DNA of 64,000 nucleotides from Arthrobacter sp. SW1 (GCF_001766675.1 NZ_MJLT01000004.1:60318-124317), one strand, 5' to 3'; counted from the stretch's first letter, positions 38,824 to 48,564 are shown. The notes: generated by a model not told the origin, from the letters alone. Made by a program: numbers and translations.

Positions 38824-40236
38824 ATGACCGAGCAAAGCGGAGCCCAGTGGCATGACGAACCGACCGACTACGGGCAGATCGGCAAGCTGCCCCGCACCGA
38901 GGCCGCCAGCGCCAAGGACACCGCTCCTCCGGCGAGCGTCATCGGCTCGCTCAACATCACCGCAGCCGCCGCGGACCCGGAACTCCTCGATCTCCCCTGG
39001 CACATCGCCCTGGAGGACTGGCCGGCCGAGAACCTCGCAGCCCTGCCCCGTGGTATTTCCCGGCACATCGTGCGTTTCGCGCATCTGGGCGGATCGGTCA
39101 TCGCCATCAAGGAAACCTCGGAGCACGTGGCCCGCCACGAGTACCACATGCTCCGCAAGCTGGCCCGGCTGGACGTCCCCTGCGTCGAGCCGGTAGCCGT
39201 CATCACCGGGCGCACCACCGCGGACGGCAAGCCCCTGAACCCGGTGCTGGTCACCCGGCACCTGAAGTTCTCCATGCCGTACCGCGCGCTGTTCTCGCAG
39301 ATGCTGCGCAAGGACACGCTGACCCGCCTCATCGACGCCCAGGCCCTGCTCCTGGTGCGGCTGCACCTGATCGGCTTCTACTGGGGCGATGTCTCGCTCT
39401 CCAACACCCTCTTCCGACGCGACGCCGGCGCCTTCGCCGCGTACCTGGTGGACGCCGAAACCGGCGAGCTCTACCCGGACCTGTCCACGGGGCAGCGCGA
39501 GTACGACCTCGAAATCGCACGCGTGAACATCGCCGGCGAACTCATGGACCTCCTGGACGGCGGGCTGATCGAGGACAAGGTGGACCCTGTGGCCACTTCG
39601 GAGCTCATCATGGATTCCTACCGGCGTCTGTGGGCCGAACTCACGGAGAAGGAGTCCTTCGAGCTTGGCGAACGGTGGCGCGTGGGCGCCCGCATCCGGC
39701 GGCTCAACGAACTCGGCTTCGACGTCGAGGAATACGCCATCAAGACCACCGCGGACGGCTCCACCATCCAGCTCCAGCCCAAGGTGGTGGACGCCGGCCA
39801 CCACCAGCGGCGCCTGCTCCGCCTGACCGGGCTGGACGCCCAGGAGAACCAGGCCCGCCGGCTCCTCAACGACATGGACCAGTTCCGGGCGGACAACAAC
39901 CCCGGCATGGACGAGGAATACAGCGCGCACCTGTGGGTGAGCCAGATCTTCGAACCGATCGTGCGCTCCATCCCCCGGGAACTGTCCGGCAAGCTGGAAC
40001 CGGCCGAAGTGGTGCACGAGGTCCTGGAGCACCGCTGGTACATGAGCCAGAAACAGGACCGCCACATCCCGCTCGCCGAAACGGTGCAGTCCTACCTGGA
40101 CACCGTGCTGCGGCACCGCCGCGACGAAGCCGCGATCATGCTCAATCCGGACACCGAACTGTTGAAGATCCTCGAGGTGGAAACCGAGGAGTCGCGGTAC
40201 GACGAACTGGAAGAGTACCCGGACTCGGACGACTGA
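38824..40236 (+). CDS. DUF4032 protein with kinase-like fold
   Basis: 470 residues. Residues about 80-240 look like a protein-kinase/RIO-type fold: VIAIKE (ATP-anchoring Lys), then LHLIGFYWGDVSLSNTLF (HGD-like catalytic loop, with Asp and Asn) and YLVDAETGEL (DFG-like metal Asp). The C-terminal half is the DUF4032 domain (begins near TEKESFELGERWRVGARI). Cytoplasmic; no membrane helix. The family is common in Actinobacteria but its substrate is unknown. It lies 96 bp downstream of msiK behind a hairpin. Confidence 0.85.
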   Translation: MTEQSGAQWHDEPTDYGQIGKLPRTEAASAKDTAPPASVIGSLNITAAAADPELLDLPWHIALEDWPAENLAALPRGISRHIVRFAHLGGSVIAIKETSEHVARHEYHMLRKLARLDVPCVEPVAVITGRTTADGKPLNPVLVTRHLKFSMPYRALFSQMLRKDTLTRLIDAQALLLVRLHLIGFYWGDVSLSNTLFRRDAGAFAAYLVDAETGELYPDLSTGQREYDLEIARVNIAGELMDLLDGGLIEDKVDPVATSELIMDSYRRLWAELTEKESFELGERWRVGARIRRLNELGFDVEEYAIKTTADGSTIQLQPKVVDAGHHQRRLLRLTGLDAQENQARRLLNDMDQFRADNNPGMDEEYSAHLWVSQIFEPIVRSIPRELSGKLEPAEVVHEVLEHRWYMSQKQDRHIPLAETVQSYLDTVLRHRRDEAAIMLNPDTELLKILEVETEESRYDELEEYPDSDD

Positions 40237-40237
40237 C

Positions 40238-40280
40238 GACGACGGCGCCCGGCCCCCAAAGGCGGCCGGGCGCCGTCGTC
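40238..40280. terminator. Bidirectional terminator, DUF4032 gene and gntR
   Basis: A perfect 17-bp stem GACGACGGCGCCCGGCC/GGCCGGGCGCCGTCGTC closes on 9 bases. It sits between convergent stops (40236 and 40304). Confidence 0.85.
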
Positions 40281-40303
40281 CGTTCTGCCGGGCTGTTGCG
40301 GCC

Positions 40304-40987
40304 TTACGGCTCCAGCTTGCCGGCGAGGCCTGCGAGCACGGGCACGCGGCCAAGCTCGATGTGGGAGTACGCCAGGGAATAGGCCAGTTCCGCGTGGCCG
40401 CCCAGGATCGCCTTGCACAGTTCCACGTGCTCGTCGCGCTGGAGTTCGTTGCTGCGGTTGTGCGCCAGGCCGAAGATCCAGCGCATGCGGCCGAAAAGCG
40501 GTTTGACGGAATCAATCAGGAGGCGGTTGCCGGAGAGCCGCACGATCTCCGCGTGGAACGCGGCACTCAGCCGTACGACGTCGTCGCCCCGCCCTTCGTC
40601 GATGGCGGTCCGGCCGTCTTCCAGCAACTGGCGCAGGGTCTCGCCCGAGGCGCCCTGCCCCACCTGGACGGCAGCCAGCCGCGCGGCGAAGGTTTCCAGG
40701 CAGAGCCGCATGTCGAAGAAGTCATTGACGTCGCTGAGCGTCAGCCGCCGAACCACCGCGCCGCGGCGCGGGAAGGTTTCCACGAAACCGTCCTGCTCCA
40801 GGCGCTGGATGGCCTCGCGCACGGGGATCCGGGAAACGTTGTAGATCTCGGAAAGCGCACGCTCGCGGAGCCGCTCACCCTGGGCGTAGTCGCCGGCAAC
40901 GATGCCTTCGAGGACCAGCTGGTAGACCTGTTCGGCCCGGGCTTCGTCATCCCGGCCATTCAGCGTTCCAGTCACCGGCGTCGACAT
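40304..40987 (-). CDS. GntR family regulator, FCD (FadR) subfamily
   Basis: 227 residues. N-terminal winged helix: LVLEGIVAGDYAQGERLRER, then RIPVREAIQRLEQDGFVE. The C-terminal FCD domain has DVNDFFDMRLCLETFAARLA and the metal-type histidines (SAAFHAEIVRLSGN and DEHVELCKAI). The effector is typically a carboxylate. Start ATG 40987 has AAAGGGG upstream. Divergent from the Opp-type operon, with several TTGGTAT palindromes in between, so it probably represses that operon and itself; the same motif occurs at 30.1 and 49.8 kb. Confidence 0.92.
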   Translation of the reverse strand: MSTPVTGTLNGRDDEARAEQVYQLVLEGIVAGDYAQGERLRERALSEIYNVSRIPVREAIQRLEQDGFVETFPRRGAVVRRLTLSDVNDFFDMRLCLETFAARLAAVQVGQGASGETLRQLLEDGRTAIDEGRGDDVVRLSAAFHAEIVRLSGNRLLIDSVKPLFGRMRWIFGLAHNRSNELQRDEHVELCKAILGGHAELAYSLAYSHIELGRVPVLAGLAGKLEP

Positions 40988-41151
40988 GGGCTTGGCCCCT
41001 TTCCCGTTCACTGCCCCGGCAAGGACTCCGGGAGCTTGGCGGGTCAAACCGCCCATCACTTCAACCGAGCATACACGGGCGGCAACGCCTCATCCGCAGT
41101 TGGTATTGCGCCGTATTTCCGCATCTTTCCCGCCCGTCCTTCGACTCAGGT

Positions 41152-41163
41152 CTGGTATCCCAG
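41152..41163. promoter_or_regulatory. GntR-type operator, gntR/opp intergenic, site 1
   Basis: CTGGTATCCCAG, a near-palindrome in the divergent region. The half TTGGTATT also occurs at 41100-41107. Confidence 0.5.
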
Positions 41164-41213
41164 AAGTAGCCGTTTTGTGATTTACATCGCATTTGCTCTA
41201 GCCTAACTTAGGT

Positions 41214-41225
41214 TTGGTATACAAG
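41214..41225. promoter_or_regulatory. GntR-type operator, gntR/opp intergenic, site 2
   Basis: TTGGTATACAAG centres on GTATAC, 44 bp before the oppC start. Matches 10 of 12 positions of TTGGTATACCAA. Confidence 0.6.
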
Positions 41226-41268
41226 ATGTTCCGGAGCGCGCTCCTCGAACCACGAAACGAGCTTTCCG

Positions 41269-42285
41269 TTGACCCAGCTTCAATCCCCGGCCGAACCTGG
41301 CACCGCGAGCGCGGCCACAGCCGAAGCCCGCCCTGCCGAGGCCCGTTCCCTGCTGGCTACCGCCTGGCTGAGGATCCGCCGCAGCAAGATCGCCCTGCTG
41401 AGCCTCTTCGTCGTAGTGGCCATCATGCTCTTCGCGATCCTCGCACCGGTCCTCAGTGCCATGTCCGGCAATGACCCCTTCACCTCGAACACCAGCCCGG
41501 AAGTCCTGGACGACTTCGAAACCCCGGGACTCCCCCTTCCCGGCTACATGTATCCTTCGGCCAGCCACTGGCTCGGCGTGGAGCCCGGCCTCGGCCGCGA
41601 CCTCTTCGCACGCCTCGCCTACGGCGGCCAGGTGTCCTTGACCATCGCCCTGCTGTCGACGCTTGTCTCGGTGGTCCTCGGCACCGTGCTCGGCGCAGCG
41701 GCCGGCTACTTCGGCGGCAAGACCGATGCCATCATCAGCCGCCTGATGGACCTGTTCCTGGCGTTCCCGCACCTGCTCCTGGTCCTGTCCCTGACGCCCA
41801 TCCTGCAGTCCCGCCTCCGGGACACCCCCCTGGGACAAGGCAGCTTCCTGCCCATGGCGTCCCTGGTGATCATCCTGGGCTTCTTCGGCTGGGCCTACCT
41901 TGCGCGCATCGTCCGCGGCCAGGTGCTGAGCCTGCGTGAACGGGAGTTCGTCGAGGCCGCCCGCTCCTTCGGCTCCTCCCACCTGAGCATCCTGTTCCGG
42001 CAGATCATCCCGAACGTCATGGGCGTCGTGCTGGTCTACGCCACCATGCTGATCCCCACCAACATCTCCGCGGAAGCCGCGTTGTCCTTCCTCGGCGTCG
42101 GCGTCAAGGACCCCACACCGTCGTGGGGCCAGATGCTCAACGCAGCACAGGCCGGCAACTGGTACCTCAGTGATCCGTGGTTCCTTGCCGTTCCCGGCGT
42201 CATGCTCGTCATCACGGTCCTGGCCTTCAACCTGCTGGGCGACGCCGTGCGCGATGCACTGGATCCCAAGGCCTCGCGCCACTGA
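41269..42285 (+). CDS. Opp-type ABC transporter permease (OppC/DppC)
   Basis: 338 residues. Starts at TTG 41269 ([11 protein letters not shown]); I find no better start, and the ribosome-binding site is weak. An N-terminal OppC-type hydrophobic helix ([20 protein letters not shown]) is followed by about five more helices and the EAA-like loop [25 protein letters not shown]. Forms the inner-membrane channel with the OppB-like protein. First gene of the operon, unlike the usual A-B-C-D-F order; control by GntR at the operators upstream is likely. Confidence 0.88.
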   Translation: MTQLQSPAEPGTASAATAEARPAEARSLLATAWLRIRRSKIALLSLFVVVAIMLFAILAPVLSAMSGNDPFTSNTSPEVLDDFETPGLPLPGYMYPSASHWLGVEPGLGRDLFARLAYGGQVSLTIALLSTLVSVVLGTVLGAAAGYFGGKTDAIISRLMDLFLAFPHLLLVLSLTPILQSRLRDTPLGQGSFLPMASLVIILGFFGWAYLARIVRGQVLSLREREFVEAARSFGSSHLSILFRQIIPNVMGVVLVYATMLIPTNISAEAALSFLGVGVKDPTPSWGQMLNAAQAGNWYLSDPWFLAVPGVMLVITVLAFNLLGDAVRDALDPKASRH

Positions 42286-42363
42286 TCCCCTTCCCCCATC
42301 TGTTCCACCCGACGTTCCGTCACCTCCACTCAACTCCGTCACACCCACTCAAAGAGGAGAACC

Positions 42364-44088
42364 ATGAAGAACAGCAGCAGGGCACTTGCCCTTGCCGTGC
42401 TGATCGCCACCGCAGCCACCGGTTGCGCGGCAGGTCAGAGCCAGCCCGGCAACACGTCGTCGGCGAAATCGGTCACCGATTCCGCGCCGCAGATCGTGAA
42501 GTCCGGCTTCAGCACCAAGGGCGGCAACGTCAACGTCCTGATGTCCTCTGACTTCCAGACCCTGGACCCCGGAAACAGCAACTACGTCCAGACGGCCAAC
42601 GTCGGCCAGCTGTACTACCGCACGCTGACCATGGCAAAGGAAACCGCGGGCCAGCCGCCCAAGATCGTTCCGGACCTCGCCACCGATACCGGCAAGGTGT
42701 CCAAGGACGGCCTGAGCTGGACCTACACCCTCAAGGAGGGCATCAAGTTCGAGGACGGCACGCCGATCACCTCGGCGGACATCAAGTACGGCATTGAGCG
42801 CACCTTCGCGCAGGACGTGTACACCCAGGCCCCGCAGGAGCTCAACGCCGCGCTCGACGACGGCGGCTACAAGGGTCCGTACAAGAACCCTTCCGCCGTG
42901 CTCAAGGCAGTGGAAACCCCGGATGCCCGGACGGTGGTCTTCCACCTGAAGAAGCCGTTCGCCGAGTTCCCGGCACTGGCTTCCCGTTCCAACACCGCCC
43001 CGGTGCCGAAGGCCAAGGACACCAAGCTCGACTACACCAACCACCCGGTGTCCTCCGGTCCGTACATGGTGCAGTCCTACAGCCGCGGCAAGTCCCTCAA
43101 GCTGGTCCGCAACCCGCACTGGGATCCGGCCACCGACCCCAACCGCACCGCTCTCCCGGACACCTTCACCTTCACCTTGTCCACGTCCCAGAGCACCATC
43201 AGCCAGCAGCTGATCGCCAACTCGGACCCCAACGCCATCACGCTTGACTCCAACGGCGCGCTGCAGACCTCCGATTCGGCCAAGCTTGCCGACCCGCAGG
43301 TCAAGGACCGCGTGGCCTCAGGCCTGCTCGGCTGCAACGACGTGCTCAGCCTGAACACAGAGAAGCTCAAGGATCCGGACGTCCGCAAGGCGATCGCCCT
43401 TGCCTTGGACCGCCAGTCCATCCTGGTCCAGTACGGTGGACGCCGTTTCGGTGAGCTCACCCAGAGCCCGCTGAACAGCAAGATGGTGGGCTATGCCGAT
43501 CCCGGCCTGGAGATCGACCCCGCGGGCAAGCCCAAGCTGGAAGAAGCCAAGAAGCTCCTCGAAGGCAAGGACTACCCGAAGACCCTCACGTACGGCTACG
43601 CCACCAACCGCGATGCCTACAAGAACACCGGCACCGTGGTCCAGCAGAACCTGAAGGCCCTCGGCATCGACGTCCAGCTGGTGCCGATCCCGGCGCCGAA
43701 CTACTACTCCGTGCTGGCCAGCGACCAGCTGCCGGACATGGGCCGCTCCGGCTGGTGCGGCGGCGCCGACCCGTCCTCGGTCCGCACCTCGGCAGACCCG
43801 ATCCTTGGCCCGAACAACGACGGCACCAGCTACGGCTTCTCCAACACCGCCCGCTACTTCGACCCGCAGGTGTCCAAGGCCATGTACGAACTGCGCAACA
43901 CGGCCGGCACCTCCGAGGAGCTCGGCAAGAAGTGGGCTGAAGAGTTCAACAAGGCACTGAAGACCTACCCGATCATCCCGCTCATCCGCAGCCACACCAA
44001 CAGCGTGGTGGGCTCCAACATCCGCAACGCCCAGGTGGGTTACTTCTTCGGCGGCATCGACCTCTCGATCGTCGGCGTCGAACACTAA
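42364..44088 (+). CDS. Opp/Dpp-type substrate-binding lipoprotein
   Basis: 574 residues. Signal peptide with lipobox TGC (C21 in TAATGCAAGQ), then the SBP_bac_5 fold: TLDPGNSNYVQ, GKVSKDGLSWTYTLKEGIKF, DARTVVFHLKKPFAEFPALA, and RPSLTAS-like hinge near MVQSYSRGKSLKLVRNPHWDP. Binds the imported compound outside the membrane. Substrate is a peptide, an opine or another amide by family; the pocket cannot be read. GAGGAG precedes the ATG by about five bases. Confidence 0.92.
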   Translation: MKNSSRALALAVLIATAATGCAAGQSQPGNTSSAKSVTDSAPQIVKSGFSTKGGNVNVLMSSDFQTLDPGNSNYVQTANVGQLYYRTLTMAKETAGQPPKIVPDLATDTGKVSKDGLSWTYTLKEGIKFEDGTPITSADIKYGIERTFAQDVYTQAPQELNAALDDGGYKGPYKNPSAVLKAVETPDARTVVFHLKKPFAEFPALASRSNTAPVPKAKDTKLDYTNHPVSSGPYMVQSYSRGKSLKLVRNPHWDPATDPNRTALPDTFTFTLSTSQSTISQQLIANSDPNAITLDSNGALQTSDSAKLADPQVKDRVASGLLGCNDVLSLNTEKLKDPDVRKAIALALDRQSILVQYGGRRFGELTQSPLNSKMVGYADPGLEIDPAGKPKLEEAKKLLEGKDYPKTLTYGYATNRDAYKNTGTVVQQNLKALGIDVQLVPIPAPNYYSVLASDQLPDMGRSGWCGGADPSSVRTSADPILGPNNDGTSYGFSNTARYFDPQVSKAMYELRNTAGTSEELGKKWAEEFNKALKTYPIIPLIRSHTNSVVGSNIRNAQVGYFFGGIDLSIVGVEH

Positions 44089-44152
44089 CCGGCCTCATCG
44101 CAAAGGAGACGCGGGCCGCCCGGAAGACCCCGGGCGGCCCGCAACCAGCACC

Positions 44153-45154
44153 ATGATCCGTTTCATCCTCCGCCGGACAGGTTCACTGTTCCTGCTTCTC
44201 GTCGCAGTCAGCTTCATCACCTTCACCCTTTTCCAGCTTGGCCCCGCTGATCCGGCTTCCGCCGCCTGCGGCCAGGAATGCACCCCCGAGCGCGTGCAGG
44301 AGGCCCGCGTCGCCCTCGGCATGGACCAGCCCTTCTTCGTGCAGTACGCCGAGTACATGCGCGGCCTGGTCGCCGACCGCATGATCGGTGCCCCCGGCGC
44401 CGAATCGCTCTGCCAGTGGCCCTGCCTCGGCAAGTCGTTCCAGACCAATGAGAACGTCTCCGACATCATCGCCCGCTCGCTCCCCTACACCTTCTCCATG
44501 GCCATCGGTGCCCTGGTCCTCTGGACCCTCTCCGGCGTCGGGCTCGGCCTGCTGGCCGCCCTGCGCAAGGGCTCTCCCACGGACAAGTTCATTGTCGGCG
44601 CCGCCTCGGTGGGCGTTTCGCTGCCGATCCCGGTGACCGGCCTGTTCCTGCTGCTGGTCTTCGTCAACCAGCTGCACCTGCTGCCCTTCACCACCAACGA
44701 GATCAACAGCCCCTTCGGCCCGCAGGGGCCCTGGGCGTGGGTCCTGAACTACCTGCTGCCGTGGATCGCCCTGGCCGTGCTTTTCAGCGCCTCCTACATC
44801 CGGGTGACCCGCACCAACATGATCGAAACCTTCGGCGAAGACTTCATCCGGACCGCCCGGGCCAAGGGCCTGGCGCCCCGGACCGTCACATTCAAGCACG
44901 GCGTCCGCGCCGGCATCACTCCTGTGGTCACCATGCTGGGCATGGACATCGGCCTGCTCCTGGGCGGCGCCGTCCTGACGGAACAGATCTTCTCGGTGCC
45001 CGGCCTCGGCTTTACCGCCGTCCGCGCGGCTGTTTCCGGCGACCTTCCCGTCACCATGGCGATCACCATGCTGGCCGCCTTCTTCGTCATCGTCGCGAAC
45101 GTCGTCGTCGACCTCGCCTACGCAGCCATCGATCCCCGAGTGAGGCTCCAGTGA
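44153..45154 (+). CDS. Opp-type ABC transporter permease (OppB/DppB)
   Basis: 333 residues. Begins IRFILRRTGSLFLLLVAVSF, the OppB-type first helix, and has the EAA-like loop DFIRTARAKGLAPRTVTFKHGVR and the end VPGLGFTAVRAAVSGDLPVTMA. Two Cys pairs in the first extracellular loop (ACGQECTPE and SLCQWPCLGK) are distinctive. Partner of the OppC-like protein. Its stop is overlapped by the next gene's GTG. Confidence 0.92.
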   Translation: MIRFILRRTGSLFLLLVAVSFITFTLFQLGPADPASAACGQECTPERVQEARVALGMDQPFFVQYAEYMRGLVADRMIGAPGAESLCQWPCLGKSFQTNENVSDIIARSLPYTFSMAIGALVLWTLSGVGLGLLAALRKGSPTDKFIVGAASVGVSLPIPVTGLFLLLVFVNQLHLLPFTTNEINSPFGPQGPWAWVLNYLLPWIALAVLFSASYIRVTRTNMIETFGEDFIRTARAKGLAPRTVTFKHGVRAGITPVVTMLGMDIGLLLGGAVLTEQIFSVPGLGFTAVRAAVSGDLPVTMAITMLAAFFVIVANVVVDLAYAAIDPRVRLQ

Positions 45155-46197
45155 CCCAGTCCCAAACAAGCCCGACGGCGGTCGCCGCACCGGAGCCGGC
45201 CGCCTTCCTGGACGTCCGGAACCTTTCCGTGAAGTTCCCCACCGACGACGGCGTGGTCTCTGCCGTGAACGGCATGGACTTCACCCTGGACCGCGGCCAG
45301 ACCCTCGGCATCGTGGGCGAATCCGGGTCCGGAAAGTCCGTCACCAGCCAGGCCCTCATGGGACTCCTCAAGGGAACTTCCGCGCAGGTCACCGGCCAGG
45401 CACTCTTCCAGGGCAAGGACCTGGTGACCTTGTCCGAAGCCGGCATGCGGCAGCTGCGCGGCCGGAACATCGGCATGATCTTCCAGGATCCGCTCTCGGC
45501 CCTGCACCCCTTCTATACAGTGGGCCACCAGATCGCCGAGGCGTACCTGGTCCACAACAAGGCGACGAAGAAGCAGGCCCGGGCGGCCGCCGTCGACATG
45601 CTGGGCAGGGTGGGCATTCCCAGCCCGGACATGCGCTTCGACGAATACCCGCACCACTTCTCCGGCGGCATGCGACAGCGCGCCATGATCGCCATGGCGC
45701 TGATCTGCGAGCCCGAACTGCTGATCGCGGACGAGCCCACCACGGCACTCGACGTCACCGTGCAGGCCCAGATCCTGGACCTCATGGCCGAACTCCAGCA
45801 GGAGACGAACTCTGCGCTCATCCTCATCACCCACGACCTCGGGGTTGTGGCAGAGGTGTGCGATGACGTCCTGGTCATGTACGGCGGGCAGTGCGTGGAA
45901 TCGGGGCCGGTGGACGAGATCTTCTACGACACCCGGCACCCGTACACGCTTGGCCTGCTCAAGTCCATGCCGACCCTGACCACAGCATCCGGCAAGCTGA
46001 ACCCGATTCCCGGCTCGCCGCCGTCGCTCCTTGCCCTGCCGCAGGGCTGCATCTTCAGCGCCCGCTGTGAGTACGCGTCCATGGTGGCCGACGGCCTGTG
46101 CCACAAGCAGCGTCCGGAGTTCACCGCCGAAGCCGGGCACGGCACCCGCTGCCACCTGGGCGGCGAACAGCTCCTCACCATCCGGACTTCCCGATAG
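45151..46197 (+). CDS. Opp-type ABC transporter ATP-binding protein (OppD-like)
   Basis: 348 residues, GTG start overlapping the permease stop by four bases. Walker [17 protein letters not shown], signature [16 protein letters not shown], Walker [13 protein letters not shown] and H-loop [14 protein letters not shown] are intact. The C-terminal Cys-rich oligopeptide-transporter tail is present ([21 protein letters not shown]). One of two ATPases driving the importer. Confidence 0.93.
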   Translation: MTQSQTSPTAVAAPEPAAFLDVRNLSVKFPTDDGVVSAVNGMDFTLDRGQTLGIVGESGSGKSVTSQALMGLLKGTSAQVTGQALFQGKDLVTLSEAGMRQLRGRNIGMIFQDPLSALHPFYTVGHQIAEAYLVHNKATKKQARAAAVDMLGRVGIPSPDMRFDEYPHHFSGGMRQRAMIAMALICEPELLIADEPTTALDVTVQAQILDLMAELQQETNSALILITHDLGVVAEVCDDVLVMYGGQCVESGPVDEIFYDTRHPYTLGLLKSMPTLTTASGKLNPIPGSPPSLLALPQGCIFSARCEYASMVADGLCHKQRPEFTAEAGHGTRCHLGGEQLLTIRTSR

Positions 46198-46204
46198 GAC
46201 CACC

Positions 46205-47227
46205 ATGGAACAGCAGCCGATTCTCCAGGTGGAGAACCTCCAGAAACACTTCCCCGTCAAGGGCGGCCTTTTCGCCCCGGGCGGCAAACGCACCGTGAAA
46301 GCGGTCGACGGCGTCTCGTTCAGCCTCGGCCGCGGCCAGACTTTGGGGCTCGTGGGTGAGTCCGGGTGCGGCAAGTCGACCACCGGTCGGATGGTCGCCC
46401 GGCTGATGGACCCGACCGCCGGGCGGATCCTGGTGGACGGTGTGGACATCAGCCACCTGCGCGGCAAGGACCTCTACCATTTCCGCCGCAAGGTGCAGAT
46501 GATCTTCCAGGACCCCTTCGCATCCCTGAACCCGCGGCAAAGCATCGGCACGGCCATCGCGGCGCCGATGGTGGCCCAGAAGATCACTCCGCCGGGCGGC
46601 CTGAAGAACCGCGTCAAGGAACTCCTGGAGCAGGTGGGCCTCAAGGCCGAGCACTACAACCGTTTCCCGCATGAGTTCTCCGGCGGCCAGCGGCAGCGCG
46701 TGGGCATCGCCCGGGCCATTTCGCTGAACCCGTCCGTGATCGCCTGCGATGAGCCGGTGTCCGCCCTGGATGTCTCGGTGCAGGCCCAGGTGGTCAACCT
46801 GCTGCAGGAAATCCAGAAGGACACCGGGGTTTCGTACATCTTCATCGCGCACGACCTCTCCGTGGTGCGGCACATTTCGGACCAGGTCGCCGTGATGTAC
46901 CTCGGCAAGATGGTGGAGCAGGGCTCCCGGGACGAACTGTTCGCCGCACCCCGCCACCCCTACACCCAGGCGCTGCTGTCCGCCGTGCCGCTGCCGGACC
47001 CCAAGGCGGCCCGCGCCCAGCAGAAAATCCGGCTCCGCGGCGACCTGCCGTCGCCCGCCAACCCGCCCAGCGGCTGCGTGTTCCGCACCCGCTGCCCGCT
47101 GTTCGGCACGCTCAGCGAGGAACAGAAGCAGCTCTGCGTCGGCGAAGTCCCGACGCCCGCCGTCGCCGGTTCCCCTGCCTGCCACCACACCGCGCTGGCG
47201 AGCCCGCTCGCCGCGGGTGTGCAATAG
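46205..47227 (+). CDS. Opp-type ABC transporter ATP-binding protein (OppF-like)
   Basis: 340 residues, 7 bp after oppD. Walker A GESGCGKSTTGRMVARLM, signature FSGGQRQRVGIARAIS, Walker B VIACDEPVSALD, H-loop IAHDLSVVRHISDQ. The Cys-rich tail FRTRCPLFGTLSEEQKQLCV matches OppF. Pairs with the OppD-like ATPase. Confidence 0.93.
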   Translation: MEQQPILQVENLQKHFPVKGGLFAPGGKRTVKAVDGVSFSLGRGQTLGLVGESGCGKSTTGRMVARLMDPTAGRILVDGVDISHLRGKDLYHFRRKVQMIFQDPFASLNPRQSIGTAIAAPMVAQKITPPGGLKNRVKELLEQVGLKAEHYNRFPHEFSGGQRQRVGIARAISLNPSVIACDEPVSALDVSVQAQVVNLLQEIQKDTGVSYIFIAHDLSVVRHISDQVAVMYLGKMVEQGSRDELFAAPRHPYTQALLSAVPLPDPKAARAQQKIRLRGDLPSPANPPSGCVFRTRCPLFGTLSEEQKQLCVGEVPTPAVAGSPACHHTALASPLAAGVQ

Positions 47228-47254
47228 ACCCATCACTAGCAAAGGAGCATCCCT

Positions 47255-48478
47255 GTGAAAACCCTGATCCGTGCCGCCCGCCCCTGGGGACAGTCGCTGA
47301 GCGACGTCACCATTGCGGACGGCAAGATCACCGCCGTCGAACCCCATGACCCGGCCCGCCCGGCCGGCGACGCCACCGTCGTCGAGGGCCGCGGCCGCCT
47401 GCTGGTCCCGTCTTTCTCCGATGTGCACGTGCACCTGGATTCCACCCGGATCGGGCTGCCCTTCCGCGAGCACAGCGGCGCGCCTGGCGTCTGGGCCATG
47501 ATGATGAACGACCGCCTGAACTGGCGCAAGGCCGAAGTCCCCCTGAACGACCGCGTCCGGGACACCCTGGGCCGCATGATTGCCCGCGGCACCACCCGGG
47601 TACGCTCCTACGCGCAGGTTGACGTGGACTGCAAGCTGGAACGCTTCGACGCCGTCATGGCCGCCAAGGAACACTTCAAGGACCAGGCGGACGTGGACAT
47701 CATCGCGTTCCCGCAGGCCGGCCTGCTCCGGGAAGAAGGCACCCCGGAACTGCTCGAGGAAGCCCTGAAGGCCGGCGCCAACGTCATGGGCGGCATCGAT
47801 CCCTGCACCCTGGACCGCGATCCCGTGAAGCACCTGGACATCGTGTTCGGCCTGGCAGAGAAATACCAGGTGCCCATCGACATCCACCTCCACGAGCCCG
47901 GCCACCTGGCTGTCTTCAGCACCGACCTCATCCTGGAGCGCACCCGCGCCCTCGGCATGCAGGGCAAGGTCACCATGTCCCACGCCTACTCGCTGGGCAG
48001 CGTCAACGAGGCCACCACCCGCCGGCTCATCGACGAATTCGCCGAGCTGGACGTGTCCATGGCCTCCGTCGCCCCGGGTTCCACCGGTGTGGCGGACCAG
48101 CTTCCCATCCCGCTGCTCTCCGAAGCCGGCGTCCGCCAGGGCCTGGGCCAGGACGGCCAGCGCGATTACTGGTCCCCCTACGGCAACACCGACATGCTGG
48201 ACCGCACCTGGCAGCTGGCCTTCACCCACGGCTTCCGCAAGGACGAGCTGATCGAGCACTGCCTCGCGATCGCAAGCATCGGCGGCGCCAGCATCCTTGA
48301 CCCCAACGCCACCCGGCTGAAGGGCACGGCCCACCGCCCCGGCGTCGACGTCGGAGACCCGGCCGAGCTGCTGCTGGTCGACGGCGAGACGGTCGCCTCC
48401 GCCGTGATGGACCGCGGCACGGACCGCACGGTCCTGCACCGCGGCCAGGTGGTGGCGGACCAGCTCGAGCTGGTCTAA
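47255..48478 (+). CDS. Cytosine-deaminase-like amidohydrolase
   Basis: 407 residues, GTG start with AAAGGAG seven bases before. Belongs to the CDA branch of the amidohydrolases: HVHLDS after SFSD, IDIHLHEPGHLA (His and Glu), SHAYSLGS, and the Asp in GQDGQRDYWSPYGNTDML. Such enzymes deaminate or hydrolyse cyclic or N-substituted amides such as cytosine, creatinine and triazine-like compounds; the exact substrate is unknown. Last gene of the Opp operon, 27 bp after oppF, so the importer probably feeds it. Distinct from the prolidase-like amidohydrolase at 27-28 kb. Confidence 0.87.
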   Translation: MKTLIRAARPWGQSLSDVTIADGKITAVEPHDPARPAGDATVVEGRGRLLVPSFSDVHVHLDSTRIGLPFREHSGAPGVWAMMMNDRLNWRKAEVPLNDRVRDTLGRMIARGTTRVRSYAQVDVDCKLERFDAVMAAKEHFKDQADVDIIAFPQAGLLREEGTPELLEEALKAGANVMGGIDPCTLDRDPVKHLDIVFGLAEKYQVPIDIHLHEPGHLAVFSTDLILERTRALGMQGKVTMSHAYSLGSVNEATTRRLIDEFAELDVSMASVAPGSTGVADQLPIPLLSEAGVRQGLGQDGQRDYWSPYGNTDMLDRTWQLAFTHGFRKDELIEHCLAIASIGGASILDPNATRLKGTAHRPGVDVGDPAELLLVDGETVASAVMDRGTDRTVLHRGQVVADQLELV

Positions 48479-48493
48479 GCCTCCCCCGCCTCA

Positions 48494-48558
48494 AGCGCGA
48501 ACGTACACTTGGGGCCCCGAATCCGCGGATTCTGGGGCCCCATCTGTACGTTCGCGCT
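48494..48558. terminator. 65-bp nested palindrome between convergent genes
   Basis: AGCGCGAACGTACA and TGTACGTTCGCGCT (14-bp perfect arms) enclose two GGGGCCCC blocks, and inside them GAATCCGCGGATTC, itself a palindrome. Probably a bidirectional terminator between the amidohydrolase (+) and MFS (-) genes; it could also be a dispersed palindromic repeat. Confidence 0.65.
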
Positions 48559-48564
48559 GTGACT

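Noticed and set aside
41209..41227. TTAGGTTTGGTATACAAGA as a DtxR/IdeR box
   Set aside because: Only the left half fits (about 12 of 19 overall); the right half is better explained as a GntR operator.
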